Below, one piece after another: positions 11,077 through 23,290 of a DNA stretch of 64,000 nucleotides. The notes under the pieces were generated by a model. The model had not been told where the DNA came from. It saw nothing but the letters and a program-made list of their open reading frames with translations, and ran no database searches. Where the stretch lies: the NCBI GenBank assembly GCA_035236585.1, contig CP141132.1, forward strand, positions 39,311,880 to 39,375,879, read 5' to 3'. The DNA comes from Warburgia ugandensis (taxonomy: Eukaryota > Streptophyta > Magnoliopsida > Canellales > Canellaceae). Both the position numbers and the translations under genes were made by a program. Position 1 is the first letter of the stretch, and the number at the start of each line of letters is the position of its first letter.

Positions 11077-11545
11077 ATTCTTCCTCTTCTTCCTCCTCCT
11101 CCTCTTCTTCTTCTCCTCTCTTTCTCTTCTTGCTTTTAAGGGGGAATACTCCCTCCCTTAAATTTTTTATAATTAGACATTTTTAATATTTATTTCTAAT
11201 AATTGTCTTTTATTTACTTAGTCATCATCATGAACTATTGTGATGAGTTTGATTAATTTTTGTTTTAAAATTCATAGTGGGGGGCAAATGATGAAATTAC
11301 TAAATTGCCCTTCACACAAAATTTTCAACCTTTTCATCTTAACTCATATTTCAATATTCTTAATCTTGTTGGAATCCTTTTTTAATTAGAATTCAAAAAT
11401 TCAGGTTCTAATAGTCAACTTCATGATTCTAATTTTCTAAATTTTCCAAACTTCAAAAAAGACTAAACACTTCATAAATTTCATTCCATTTCATAAATAT
11501 GTGTAAAAGTTACATAAAACAGAATTTAAAATATGAGGTATTACA
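10700..11545 (-). repeat. Probable 3' LTR (U3 side) of the chromovirus relic at 11546-13225
   Basis: On the minus strand TGTAATACCTCATATTTT begins at 11545, immediately after the C-terminal end of the integrase reading, where a chromovirus 3' LTR should start. A TATA-like TTATAAAAAA lies on the minus strand at about 11164-11173. A 123-codon plus-strand open frame here (10768-11139) is antisense to the LTR, ends in repeats and has no recognisable domain, so I do not call it a gene. The far end of the LTR was not found. Confidence 0.45.
11030..11071 (+). repeat. (CT)n microsatellite
   Basis: About 21 uninterrupted CT units, followed by an impure CTT/CCT-rich tract to about 11130. It lies downstream of the LTR TATA box on the transcribed minus strand, so it would form a GA-rich leader in the RNA. 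Confidence 0.9.
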
Positions 11546-13225
11546 TTTTTCAACTTGGGATATTTTTGATGAATGGTTGACTCTAATCCTTCAGTAGCAT
11601 CTTCCAAATTGTAATGTTACCAAAGAATCTTAACAAGGGAATCTCCTTATTCCTTATTTTATTCACTTTTTTATTCAAAATCTAAATATTTCTTATCTCA
11701 AATGTCAAGTTTGGTCGTATGTCTACTAATACTTGCTCATGTAAGTGGTTAGGATCATATACATACCTTCACAACACGGATATATGAAATACGTTTTGAA
11801 AAATTTGGCCAATAAATCGAGGATTTAGTTTTCTTTTTAGTCCAAACATCATAACTCCCTTGGTCAACAAGACTCATAGAAATACATGATCACCAACCCT
11901 AAACTCCAGATGTCTACATCTCTTATCAGCATAACTCTTTTGCATACACTGAGCTATAAGAAGTCTCTTCTTAATTATTCACACCGTATGAGCACAATGT
12001 TCTATTAATTTTGATTGGGTAATCCTATTCTCACCAACCTCATTCCAACAAGTTAATGAATGGCAAGGTTTATAATAAAATGCCTCACATGGAGCCATTC
12101 CTTTCTAGTCTATAGTGCATGCTCTCAGCATATCCTCCAAAGTTTGGATCGTCCTCTCATAGTGATCATTATTCTATGAATGAAAGGCAGTGTTAAACCT
12201 TAATGACAATCCTCATGAATTTTGTACAAATCTCAAAAGTTGTGAAATAAATTGGCCATCTTTGTTGAAAGTGATGGTTAATGGTATTTTGTGTAAACTT
12301 ACTATCTCTTTAATGTACAACAAAACTAAGCTATATGTAGCTTGATTTTGTGGATGGGATGAAACTGTGTTGATTTAGTCAACCTATCCATGATTACCCA
12401 TATCATATCATGTTTCTTGGCCATTCTAGGCAATCATACTATGAAACCGATAGTAATATGATTACAATTCCACTTAGAAAGCTCAATTGGCTATAAAAGT
12501 CATGCAGGTCTCAAATGCTCAGCCTTGACTTGTTGACAAGTCAAACAATGTCACAGAAATCCCCCCTCCTCCCATTTTTCCTCATATTGTTCCACCAAAA
12601 GTGTCTCCTCAAATCTTGATACATCTATGTACCACCTAGACGAATAGTATACTGAGAGTGGTGTGCCTCTCTGAGGATCTCTTATCTTAATTTGGAATTT
12701 GTTGGAACCACCAATCTTACTTGCATTTGAATGTTATTATCTACTTACTTGATGAAATTTGGTTTCCCTACTAGAGTATGTGTATCTGCATTGTCTTTCT
12801 ACATCTAGAGAACTTTCTCTGTTATAGTAGATCTTACCACTACACATGCAATGAAAGATTTATCCTATCGTAACTCTGGTCTGCACTACACCACATGCTA
12901 TAGTAAATTTCACTTCTTGAAATCATACTAGCATTAAATCCATGTGTCTTCTGACTCAAAGCATCAACCACAACATTTTCCTTTCCTGGATGTACTGAAT
13001 TGAAAAGTTATAATCCTTAAAGGTATTCCAACCATCTTATCTTCCTCATGTTCAATTCCTATTGTGAGAAAATATACTTGGCTCTTATGATAAGTTAATA
13101 CTTAAAACATCACACTACACAAGTGATGTCTCTCAATTTTTAGGACAAAGACTACTGTTGCATGCTCAAGGTCATGGGTTTGATAATTTACCTCATTCTT
13201 TTTCAACTGATGAGAAGCACATGTG
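11546..13225 (-). pseudogene. Chromovirus pol relic: RNase H end and integrase
   Basis: From high to low coordinates the minus strand shows blocks in several frames. RNase H: ASHQLKKNEVNYQTHDLEHA (about 13210-13150) and HPGKENVVVDALSQK (about 12980). Integrase zinc-binding region: ILREAHHSQYTIRLGG and FWWNNMRK (about 12700-12590). Catalytic core: TFNKDGQF and YERTIQTLEDMLRA (about 12260-12120). Then CWNEVGENRI and QKSYADKRCRHLEF. Last come the integrase tail and a chromodomain-like end, LVKILW...EDATEGLESTIHQKYP (about 11620-11550). Order and spacing fit a Del/Tekay- or Reina-like chromovirus. Many stops and shifts, and a loss of about 40 residues after the core, make it non-functional. Reverse transcriptase is missing beyond 13225. 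Confidence 0.75.
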
Positions 13226-13527
13226 TGATATATGTAAATATCCATTTGCAATGAATAAATAAATACAAATACAAAAAAAATGATATATTTTTTCTTTTTA
13301 TTGCACATCAATTTTAGTCTTCTACACACTCTTTATGATTAATAATGAAGAAACAATCCATATAGGAAGGACCATTAGTGTTAAAGAAGGTGGAAGGATG
13401 ATGAGAATGGGTGTACACCATGCAAAGGTACAAAGTTAGTCGATGGATGGGTTAGATCATCTAGGTCCTATCAATAGATCTCAGCTCATGTAGGAGGTTA
13501 ATTTACATTAATAGATGAACAAGTTAT
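13226..13527. other. Unassigned spacer before element 1
   Basis: Similarity to RNase H stops near 13225 at an A/T-rich tract. The remaining bases to the AAGAG duplication show no recognised domain on either strand. Joined across element 1 they continue at 22431, where a plus-strand chromovirus relic begins shortly after. Confidence 0.3.
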
Positions 13528-13532
13528 AAGAG

Positions 13533-16341
13533 TGTAATGCCCAAGCAATTTACACTATTTTGACAAAAAATTGGACATCTTATAGGAAATGAACTATGTT
13601 GAATGTTTGATTTTATTTAAAATAGTAAACGAAGGAATTTGTGAGGAAACTTTGCACCATTAGATTCTACTCGAAAAATGGAATCCAACGCCTCAAAAAT
13701 CACCCAAAATGGAGTTCGTATGAAGAAGTTATAGGCATTTAAAGATACGGGTATTTCTTGGAAATTAAACAAAAGAAACGTTTAAAATGACAAAGGGATG
13801 AAAAATGCAGGGGGCCATTTTGATAATGGCACCCCCTGTCATCTTCAACCTCAAGAACCCTCCAAAAAACCGTAAATCCTAATTTCTCTAGAAAATCCAA
13901 GGGGAAAGGGCGGCACCGCCATTGAGGGGCACCGCCTTCTCCCCTCTATAAAAACCCCGTCTCCCCTCTCCAAAAAACCATGTTTTTCGTCGTTTTTCCA
14001 GACATTTGAGACTGGGGTTTTCGGAAAAAACTGAAAACCCGTCTCTCTGTGTTTTTCGGCAACGGCCAAGCCCAAGTTAGGCCGGCCATTGCCATTTCCC
14101 ATGTTCCCCTTCTCCGTTCCGGTCTGGCAATAGGGTTTCCACCTTCTTCGAGCTTCCCGGTGAGCAGGCACACCCACCGGAAAAAGGGCATCCCCAGGCT
14201 GCCCAGGTAAGCCATTTCTCTTACCTTACTCTCTGTTTGCTTCCCCCAGGCCAAATCCATGCTGGATCTGGTCCTTTCCGGTCATTTTCCAGTGCGGTTC
14301 TTAGCCAGAAAATGCCCAAGCCAGCTTGGGCCGGCCCTGCACAAACAAAATGCCCCAAGCCAGGTCCAGACGACCTTGCATGAGCTAGGCGTCCCAGGGA
14401 TGCCTTGCTCCATGTGTGCATGGGACAGGGTCCCAGGGATGGGCTCCGGGCGTATGACAGTGCGTACACCGTCCCAGGTGCGGCCTTCAGGTGTGCGTGC
14501 GACATGGGGCATGGGTCCTAGCTCGACCAAGGTGCATGGGGTGCCCTAGGAGCTGAGATGCGCCATGCTATAAGGTGCGTCCATAAGATGATGCGCATCA
14601 TAGCACGTCACTTCAGCATGAATATGTGCATGCAAAATGCAGTCCTTGGCACAGTCTTTAGGCGCGCACGCACGTAAGGCAGTCACAGTTCAACCAGGAT
14701 ACACGGGTATCCTGGGAACTGGGGCATGCAGACCTACTGAGACTCTAAAGTTAGGATTAGAGGATAAATTACAAAGTCTAACTATTGAATAGTAGATCCA
14801 CACCATAGGATCTAGCCTAACAAATGAATTAGGCAAGGACCATGGACCCAATAGGGAGAGCTAGTGATCTAATATCTAAATGGATTGAAATTAATAAGGA
14901 CTCCTTGTATCCATCCATACCCAGGAGTTTATAAATGAGACCTAGGGATGGGTTGAAGTAATAAAGGACGCAACTCTAGGAGACTTTCAGGTAGGTGCTC
15001 TATCGCTACTACATTTTTTAAAAGAGCCATGATTGTTTTATGCATGTTTTAAGTATAAGTTATATAACTTGTTTAGCATGACTTAATTCAGCATACATAT
15101 GATAAATGCTTTATACATAGATATGTTTTGCAAATAATTGCATATACATTATGCATAGGTATGTTTTGCAAATAATTCCATATACATTTTGCATAGATAT
15201 GTTTTGCAAACAAATGCATATATTGCATGATTTGTGAGCATTGAGTTTTTGAAAGATTGCATGTCCTTGAGGGTTACCAAAAGACGCTGGAGTGCCCAAA
15301 AGACGCTGAGTAGGCAGTTGTGAGGGACCCAAAGAGGACAAGTTTTGAAAAGGAGGTTTTCGCTTGTTTGATCTCATATGATTTGGGCTGATAAGATCGT
15401 GGGCGCTATGCCGAGAGGTTTGGGTTGGCCTCCAGCCTCTACCACTATTAGGTGGATGGGTACCACACCCAAAAAGGGCAACGTCCCTGCTTCGACTACA
15501 TGTGGTACAGGGGGCTACCAATGGTGTCACGGCACTGAGTCGAAGTGTCATATGTCCCGTGGAGGCATATGACCCTGTGTCCTCAAGTACCCGGGGACCA
15601 CACGGCGGTGAGGTCGTGGGCATAGTTGGACCCTATGGTTTCGTGGATTGACTTGCATTGCATATGGCATGACATGAGGTTGGTCGACCATACCAGATAT
15701 CCATGAGTTGGATTCAGTTGAGCATTTTATGCATATCATTATGTTTATGATATATATATGATACTTTCGACTTGCATTATGCTATTCTTTAAGTTGTCAG
15801 TATTTCAATTCGACAGCAGTTTTTAATATCAATATTGAACATGATTGTCCAAACATGCACATGTTTGAAAGACCATATGATTTTAAACGTAGCATGCATT
15901 GCAAAACTAGTAGTGGTAGACTCCTACTGAGTATAGTATATACTCGCCCTATCCTTAACATTTTTCAGGATAGTTCCACTCACAAATAGAAGACGTCTCA
16001 GGAGATCTTAGTGCTACAAGCAAGTGAATCAAATAGGAGACAATTATACATGTAAGTAAACTCTCTACCCTTTGGACGTGTATTTGTATTTATTTACAGT
16101 TGGACTGTGTGCTGTGACTGGATAGACCTGGGAAAACATTTATGGTTTCTAAAGTTTTTCAAAAACTACTTTGGTTGTTGTGAAAGCAAATGACACTCGG
16201 GATTTTCAAAACGAGTTTAAAACTAAAGATTTTTCGCTGCATTGCATGGTTTTCATAAATGGTTTTCAAATAGGGATGCATCCCACCTTAGGAAATTAGA
16301 TATTGCATTTAAAAATTTATGAGAAAACCCGGGTCATCACA
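13533..16341 (+). repeat. Element 1, 5' LTR (2.8 kb)
   Basis: Begins TGTAATGCCC and ends GTCATCACA. The TATA box is at 13947-13954. A GC- and CpG-rich segment follows at about 14040-14700; the rest is AT-rich. Three 38-bp tandem units (each with ATATGTTTTGCAAA) lie at about 15113-15222. A short hairpin GAGTATA-GTA-TATACTC is at about 15931. The pair is 19639-22425. Confidence 0.9.
13947..13954 (+). promoter_or_regulatory. TATA box of element 1, 5' LTR
   Basis: TATAAAAA in the context CCCTCTATAAAAACCCC, 415 bases into the LTR and identical in the 3' LTR at 20051-20058. CT-rich sequence follows it. The first exon-like leader would begin near 13980. Confidence 0.65.
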
Positions 16342-16343
16342 GT

Positions 16344-16357
16344 TGGTATCAAAGTCC
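16344..16357 (+). promoter_or_regulatory. Primer binding site of element 1
   Basis: TGGTATCAAAGTCC lies two bases after the LTR end. It is close to the plant initiator-Met PBS TGGTATCAGAGCC with G-to-A and C-to-T type changes. Confidence 0.75.
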
Positions 16358-19300
16358 AAGTTTTATCTTTTCACAGCTAGTCCAGCATGTCCAAGGGTCA
16401 TAGGCAATAGAGAAAATCAAGAAGAAGTATTATAAATAGGAGTAGTAGAGATGACTACTTCTATTTGAGGATTACAATATTAATGCTCAAGGCATTTCAC
16501 CATAAACAAATAGGTGAAAAAGAAGATGGGTATAGCAAATACTTAGATATTAGATTGCTTGAATCCTATTAAAATCATAGGAAATAAGGATTGTTGTGCA
16601 GTGGTGCAAAGATGAAATCTCATATAAGGATCATATTATGATGAGAATGAGGAATGAAGATGTTAGTGAACTTGTTAGTAAATAGTTCTAACCTGTAATA
16701 GATTAATCTCACTAAAGATGAGAACATCGAAAAACCTAGATGGCTATCTTACCATCATTAAGAATATCAAAATATAAGTAGACTATCACAAGGATATGAT
16801 ATGAGTATGATAGGGGATGTAAAAGACAGACTTTGAGAAGAATTTTGATGATAATCTAAGAGGGATGAGAATGCAAGATGACTATGACTCGTACCAGATC
16901 ACAAAGGTATGAATCTTGAAAGACTTAGCTTTGGATACCTTAATTGGAGTCTTATGAAGAGTGATGTGCTATCTAATGACAACCTAAGTATTATGGGGCA
17001 AATCAAAGGATGTATACAAGTGACGTATTATGTCATTAAGAGAAACATAGATATGATAGGAAAATGAATTCGACTGATTTATAAAAAGATTTTGATGATC
17101 ATACTTAGGATGATAATAGATTGATCCTAACATGAACTTGTAAGAAAAAGTATAGCATGACCAAAATGTCAATGCCATTATTAAGACATTATATGAATTT
17201 TATGGAGGCCATAGGCAATTGAGGATTTCAATGATCTTAAGACTGTTTAGAAATTCTGAGAAGCATTCAGAAGAAAAGAAAGAAAGAGATAGAGATATAA
17301 CTATAAGTATAAGTATTCGATGAATATTGAATATTCAAAAGAAGAAGATCATGGCTTTATAGAGATACATACAAATCCAATGGGAAGATCCAACCAATCA
17401 AATTTGAGGGAATAATACTAATAGAGTTGGTGATTTTATTATAAAAAGAGTATAATAGAGATAAAGCATATGGGATTTAAGACTTTGAGTAGAGCATTGA
17501 ATGTAAGGACATTTGTTGTACAGAAATTTTCAAAGAAGAATGGTGATCCACTAGAAATAAAATTCTATAAGTGGTTTGATGTCTATATCAATTATGGCAA
17601 TTAGAATCTTATCGGATCCATTAGCTTATAAGGAACACCAATGGATGTAGTCCATAAAAAGAAAAATTTGGTGATGTTCCACCTTGCCAATAAAGTATAT
17701 TGAAAAAGGAATTAAGCCAGGACAATGACCGTCCATTTAGCAAGTAGGGTACCATCAAGGATCAAATTGAGGTCTTAATATCATGGATTGGAAGGCCAGA
17801 AAATCTTAAGACCATTATTTAGTCATTACCTTTAGAGTACTATTGATTAAATAAAGGTATCCCACCCTAATTAATCATGTATGTTCTATGAGTTAGTAGT
17901 CAAAGATATATACTCAAAGGGTTGTTATAAGTCTTTAGACTTGAGTTTTCCTTAAAAGAAGTACTTGTTAGATTGAGTCAATTGAGGGTATGAGGTCAGT
18001 TGATGAGGATAGTTGCAACTGAGATAGGAGCAAAAATAAGAAGTGAGCTAAACCAATGTGAAAGATTTTCCAAACCTTAATGGCTACCATGACAAGGTGT
18101 AGAAATTACTTTGGGTCTGAAAGATGCCACTAACTTGGATTGAAAAGAAAGGTAGATAAGTACCAATCACTTTAGAGAACCTTGAGCTTATGACAAAGAT
18201 ATATCTGGAAAGAGATCAATAGGTAATCAAATAAAGTCTTTCTATATGTCTACGAAAATATTCCATGCTTACTTGAGTGTTTTTCAAATTTAATGATTTA
18301 ACAGCTTCAGCATAACTTGATGTAGTAGCTATTGAATGAGAACTGTTATTGTAAGCTAAGTATGAGGAGGCAATTGAAGGATAAAAAGTGAGGAATTGAG
18401 AAAATCACTACTTATACCTCCTGACAATACAGACTACATGGTTGACGATAAAGCCTTGATAAAAGACTAAACAATATATTGACATAGGGATGAAAGGAGA
18501 AAAGGTGAGAAGGCTAGCACATTATAAGGTGAAGATTTAATGTTACGTTGCCTTTAGACAAAAAGTTAGTTGTTATGAGCATATACCAAGTACGAAAAAT
18601 CAATTGAAGGAATTTCCTAAGGACTAACCCTACCGGATTGAGTATAGAACTTTTGGACTGAAAGGTTACAAAGAAAAACCATCAAGCAAAGAAAGGACAA
18701 GTAAGGGTACTCGGTTATGAATAAGAGAGTTTTTGCTTAGCATAAATGGGGACATTATTGAAAATCCCAATGACAAATTGATGTGAATAGTGAGATAGGC
18801 CTATGGATGAGAACATGCGACCCATGATAATGAATCAACCATTAACATTTGACATGAGTTTGGATAAAATCCTCACATTGAAAGGCGTTTAATGAATTCA
18901 ATAATTATGAAACTGGATATGGAGTTAGGACATTTTACTTTCAGTATATGATAAGGTCCTTGATGGAAGATGCTACTAATTAGCTTTCATGATCTTATTT
19001 TGAATGTAACCTTGGTCAAGGAAATCAAGTCACATATGGAAAACGACAGACGGTTGGAATTCAAAGTTAAGTAAGAGTTTGGCTGTAGAGCACATGATAC
19101 CATATCAGTTATTGAAATATCTTAGAGACAAATAAAAGGTAAGAAGCAAAGTTAGACACAATAGAAAGAAGGTAACTTTTTTGGACATGTGGATGATGAA
19201 GTGATCACTAGATGAAAGACAAGAAGAAAAAGGAATCATCCTATGATATTTAAAATAAGAGAAATAAGATCATATGATCTCAAAGAAGTATGGAGTAATT

Positions 19301-19623
19301 TATACATGAATAAAGAAGCATGATCCTACAAGGAGACTATCCTATACACGATGAGAAAAGTATAGGCATCTAAGGATTTTGAGATAGATGAATTATAGCT
19401 AGAAACTAGTATTGTTAAACTGGCACGTATGGGAGCATGCATCAGAGTACGCAGCGAAAGCGGCCCTTATAGGTAAGGCCTTATAGAAGGAACAATAGAA
19501 ATGATAAATTGAGGATGAGCCTAAATTAGATTCCTAAGGGGAAAATGCATTCACCAAGAAGTTATCTAAGAGACAAAATACTTTGAAGATGATAATTTAT
19601 GGAATTTCGAGGACGAAATTCAG

Positions 19624-19638
19624 TTAAGGGGGTAATAA
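19624..19638 (+). promoter_or_regulatory. Polypurine tract of element 1
   Basis: TTAAGGGGGTAATAA directly precedes the 3' LTR start TGTAATGCCC. Purine-rich tracts here prime plus-strand DNA synthesis. Confidence 0.7.
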
Positions 19639-22425
19639 TGTAATGCCCGAGCAATTTACGCTATTTTGACAAAAAATTGGACATCTTATAAGAAATGGAC
19701 TTTGTTGAATGTTTGATTTTATTTAAAATAGTAAATGAATGAATTTGTGAGGAAACTTGGTACCATTAGATTCTACTCGAAAAGTGGAATCCAACGCCTC
19801 AAAAATCACCCAAAACAGAGTTTGTATGAAGAAGTTGCAGCCATTTAAAGATAGGCGTATTTCTGAAAATTAAACATAAAAACGTTTAAAATAACAAAGG
19901 GACGAAAAATGCAGGGGGCCGTTTTGATAACGCCACCCCCTGTCGTCTTCAACCTCAAGAACCCTGCAAAAAACCCTAAATCCCGATTTCTCTAGAAAAT
20001 CCCAGGGGAAAGGGTGGCACCGCCATTGAGGGGCACCGCCTTCTCCCCTCTATAAAAACCCCATCTCCCCTCTCCAAAAAACCACGTTTTTCGGTGTTTT
20101 TCTAGACATTTGAGACTGGGGTTTCCGGCAAAAATCGGAAACCCGTCTCTCTGTGTTTTCCAGCAGTGGCCAGGCCCAAGTCAAGTCGGCCATTGCCATT
20201 TACCATGTTCCCCTTCTCCGTTCCGGTCTGGCAATAGGGTTTCCACCTTCGAGCTTCCTGGCGAGCAGGCACGCCCACCAGAAAAAGGGCGTCCCCAGTC
20301 TGCCTAGGTAAGCCATTTCTCTTCCCTCACTCTCCGTTTGCTTCCCCCAGGCCAAATCCATGCCGGATCTAGTCCTTTCCGGTCATTTTCCAGTCGAGTT
20401 CTTGGCCGAAAAATGCCCAAGCTGGCTTAGGCCGGCCCTGCATGAACAAAAAACTCCAAGCCAGGTCCAGACGACCTTGCACGAGCCAGGCGTCCCAGGG
20501 ACTCCTTACTCCATGTGTTCTTGGGACAGGGTCCCAGGGATGGGCTCCGGGCATATGACAGTGCATACACTGTCCCAGGTGCGGCCTTCAGGTGCGCGCG
20601 CGACATGGGGCACGGGTCCTGGCTTGACCAGGGTGCACGGGGTGCCCTGGGAGCTGAGACGCGCCATGCTATAAGGTGCGTCCGTACGATGATGTGCATC
20701 ATAGTGCGTCACTTGAGCATGCATATGTGCATGCGAAACGCAGTCCCTGGCACGGCCTTTGGGCACGCACGCACGTAAGGCAGTCGCGGTTCAACCAGGA
20801 TACACGGGTATCCTGGGAATTGGGGCATGCGGACTTACTGAGACTCTAAAGTTAGGATTAGAGGATAAATTATAGAGTCTAACTATTGAATAGTAGATCC
20901 ACACCATAGGATCTAGCCTGACGAATGAATTAGGCAAGGACCATGGACCCAATAGGCAGAGCTAGCGATCTAATATCTACATGGATTGAAATTAATAAGG
21001 ACTCCTTATATCCATTCATACCCCGGAGTTTATAAATGAGACCCAAGGATGGGTTGAAGTAATAAAGGACGCGACTCCAGGAGACTTTCAGGTAGGTACT
21101 CTATCACTACTAGACTTTTTAAAAGAGCCATGATTGTTTTATGCATGTTTTAAGTATAAGTTATATAACTTGTTTAGTATGACTTAATTCAACATACATA
21201 TGATAAATGCTTTATGCATAGATATGTTTTGCAAATAATTGCATATACATTATGCATAGGTATGTTTTGCAAATAATTGCATATACATTTTGCAAACAAA
21301 TGCATATATTGCATGATTTGTGAGCATTGAGTTTTTGAAAGATTGCATGTCCTTGAGGGTTACCAAAAGACGTTGGAGTGCCCAAAAGACGCTGGGTAGG
21401 CAGTTGTGAGGGACCGAAAGAGGACAGGTTTTGAAAAGGAGGTTTTCGCTTGTTTGATCTGATATGATTTGGGCTGACAAGATCTTGGGAGCTATGCCGA
21501 GAGGTTTCGGTTGGCCTCCAGCCTCTACCACTATTACGTGGATGGGTACCACGCCCAAAATGGGCAACGTCCCTGCTTCGATTGCATGTGGTACAGGGGG
21601 CTACCACTGGTGTCACGGCACTGGGTCAAAGTGTCATATGTCCCATGGAGGCATATGACCTTGTGTCCTCAAGTACCCGGGGACCACATGGCGGTGAGGT
21701 CGTGGGCATAGTTGGACCCTATGGTTTCGTGGATTGACTTGCATTGCATATGGCATGACATGAGGTTGGTCGACCATACCAGATATCCATGAGTTGGATT
21801 CAGTTGAGCATTTTATGCATATCATTATGTTTATGATATATATATGATACTTTCGACTTGCATTATGCTATTCTTTAAGTCGTCAGTATTTCAATTCGAC
21901 AGCAGTTTTTAATATCAATATTGAACATGATTGTTCAAACATGCACATGTTTGAAAGACCGTATGATTTTAAACGTAGCATGCATTGCAAAACTAGTAGT
22001 GATAGACTCCTACCGAGTATAGTATATACTCACCCTATCCTTAACATTTTTCAGGATAGTTTCACTCACAAATAGAAGACGTCTTAGGAGATCTTAGTGC
22101 TACGAGCAAGTGAATCAAATAGGAGACAATTATACATGTAAGTAATCTCTACCCTTTGGACATGTATTTGTATTTATTTACAGTTGGACTGTGTGCTGTG
22201 ACTGGATAGACCTGGGAAAACATTTATGGTTTCTAAAGTTTTTCAAAAACTTCTTTGGTTGTTGTGAAAGCAAATGACACTCGAGATTTTCAAAACGAGT
22301 TTAAAACTAAAGATTTTTCGCTGCATTGCATGGTTTTCATAAATGGTTTTCAAATTGGGATGCATCCCATCTTAGGAAATTAGATATGGCATTTAAAAGT
22401 GCATGAGAAAACCCAAGTCGTCACA
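19639..22425 (+). repeat. Element 1, 3' LTR (2.8 kb)
   Basis: Direct repeat of 13533-16341, starting TGTAATGCCCGAGC and ending GTCGTCACA. Compared with the 5' copy it keeps more CpG in the GC-rich segment (about 20130-20800). It also lacks 15 bases in the third unit of the short tandem repeat near 21290, a deletion between two TTTTGCA copies. Confidence 0.9.
20051..20058 (+). promoter_or_regulatory. TATA box of element 1, 3' LTR
   Basis: TATAAAAA at the same distance from the LTR start as in the 5' LTR. In a 3' LTR it could drive transcription into the flanking chromovirus relic. Confidence 0.6.
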
Positions 22426-22430
22426 AAGAG

Positions 22431-23290
22431 ACACCTTAGATGGTGCACAAACATGCTAATTAATGCATTTAGTGATAATCAAATGCCTATTAGAGATGCC
22501 AGCGTTGCCATCTTGGCTAACCTGCATAAGATCAATTACTAGGTGCTTTGCTTGTGGGTAGCAAGGCCATTTTGCATGAGTGTCCTAGAGTCAGTAGAGT
22601 TGTAGGTACCTCAAAAGGACTAGACCCCTAGGAGTTAGAAGCAAATTTTTGCTTTTACTGTTGACCTTGCAAGCACATCCAATGCCATTGTAAAGGTACT
22701 CTTCTAGTTGTAAACCAATATGCTCACATACTCATTGATCTTAGCTCTACTCATTTCTTTATATTTGGTATCTTTACTTCATGTTTGGATATTCCTTTGA
22801 GTAGACAATATTTTCTATTAGAAGTTAACATGCTGATGGGTGGTCGGTGGTGGTTTGGGAGTTCATGTAGGACATACTAATGGATGTCTTGAGTAAGAGG
22901 CTAAGTGCAAATTTGATTGTGCTAGGCATGACAGACTTCAACATCATATTAGGCATGGATTGGTTGGCTAAGCATGGAGCTCTAGTCGATGGTAGCAAGG
23001 TGCAGGTGGCATTGTATGTCTCAGACAGAGAATCACTATGCTTTCGAGGAAAATTGGATACTTCTGGTGCGAGTATCATCTTATAGTACAACGACTCATC
23101 TTAGTTGTCAGGCTTATTTAGTTGACATGAAGACACAAGAGGAGCAAATGCCCTGCATTGAGGAGATCATTGTTATGCAGGAGTATATGGATGTATTCCT
23201 AGAGGAGTAACTTGGTTTGCCACAAAGAGATGGAGTCCACCATTGAGTTGTTGCCTGTAGTGACTCCTAGCACTAAGGGTCCTTGTCACA
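22431..23290 (+). pseudogene. Chromovirus relic D1: gag end and protease
   Basis: Near 22553 the plus strand reads CFACG-stop-QGHFA, a decayed CCHC zinc knuckle of Gag. Protease follows: LIDLSSTHFF at about 22731-22760 replaces the usual LIDSGATHSF. After a frameshift come ANLIVLGMTDFNIILGMDWL and AKHGALVDGSK in a 68-codon open piece (22880-23086), then MQEYMDVFLEE (about 23175) before reverse transcriptase. This is the standard gag-protease order of plant chromoviruses. The capsid part of gag is missing; element 1 lies immediately upstream, so the left end was lost or displaced before that insertion. Confidence 0.75.

Larger units (their letters stand above)
16342..19638 (+). other. Element 1 interior: conserved non-coding domain
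   Basis: After GT comes TGGTATCAAAGTCC (16344), a Met-tRNA PBS with a few changes. Then about 3.3 kb follow with stops throughout all sense frames. Despite this the interior matches by eye, over its visible length, the inverted interior of element 2 (53178-56598). For example, 16380-16480 pairs with 56560-56460, and 19320-19640 with 53500-53178. The last 30 bases hold TTTCGAGGACGAAATTC and the PPT TTAAGGGGGTAATAA. Loss of coding capacity with kept cis-signals is what LARD-type elements show; the role is presumably packaging and priming. Confidence 0.7.
13528..22430 (+). mobile_element. Element 1: complete non-autonomous LTR retrotransposon, with TSD
   Basis: AAGAG (13528-13532 and 22426-22430) flanks two direct LTRs that start TGTAATGCCC and end CATCACA/CGTCACA. 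Between them are a Met-type PBS at 16344, a polypurine tract at 19624-19638 and a 3.3 kb interior. No gag or pol domain could be recognised and no sense frame exceeds about 65 codons. The sequence just before the PPT (TTTCGAGGACGAAATTC) is typical of the end of Del/Tekay chromoviruses, so the element is probably a large non-coding derivative (LARD type) mobilised by such a virus. The LTRs differ by roughly 5-9 % by eye, so the insertion is not recent. Confidence 0.85.

Noticed and set aside
10768..11139. 123-codon plus-strand open frame with a Leu/Ser repeat tail
   Set aside because: The tail is the translated (CT)n microsatellite, and the rest has no domain and lies antisense in an LTR.
14259..14549. 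Overlapping open frames of 80-100 codons on both strands in the GC-rich part of element 1 LTRs (also 20360-20778)
   Set aside because: Several frames overlap on both strands, none is conserved in frame between the two LTRs, and GC-rich sequence has few stops by chance.
15111..15623. 170-codon minus-strand frame in the 5' LTR of element 1
   Set aside because: Its counterpart in the 3' LTR is shorter and split between two frames (21212-21616, 21250-21567). It is antisense to the LTR and ends in the tandem AT repeats.
13528..22430. Element 1 as a segmental duplication of host DNA rather than a transposon
   Set aside because: Exact 5-bp duplication, TG...CA ends, PBS and PPT at the right places are fully explained by retrotransposition.
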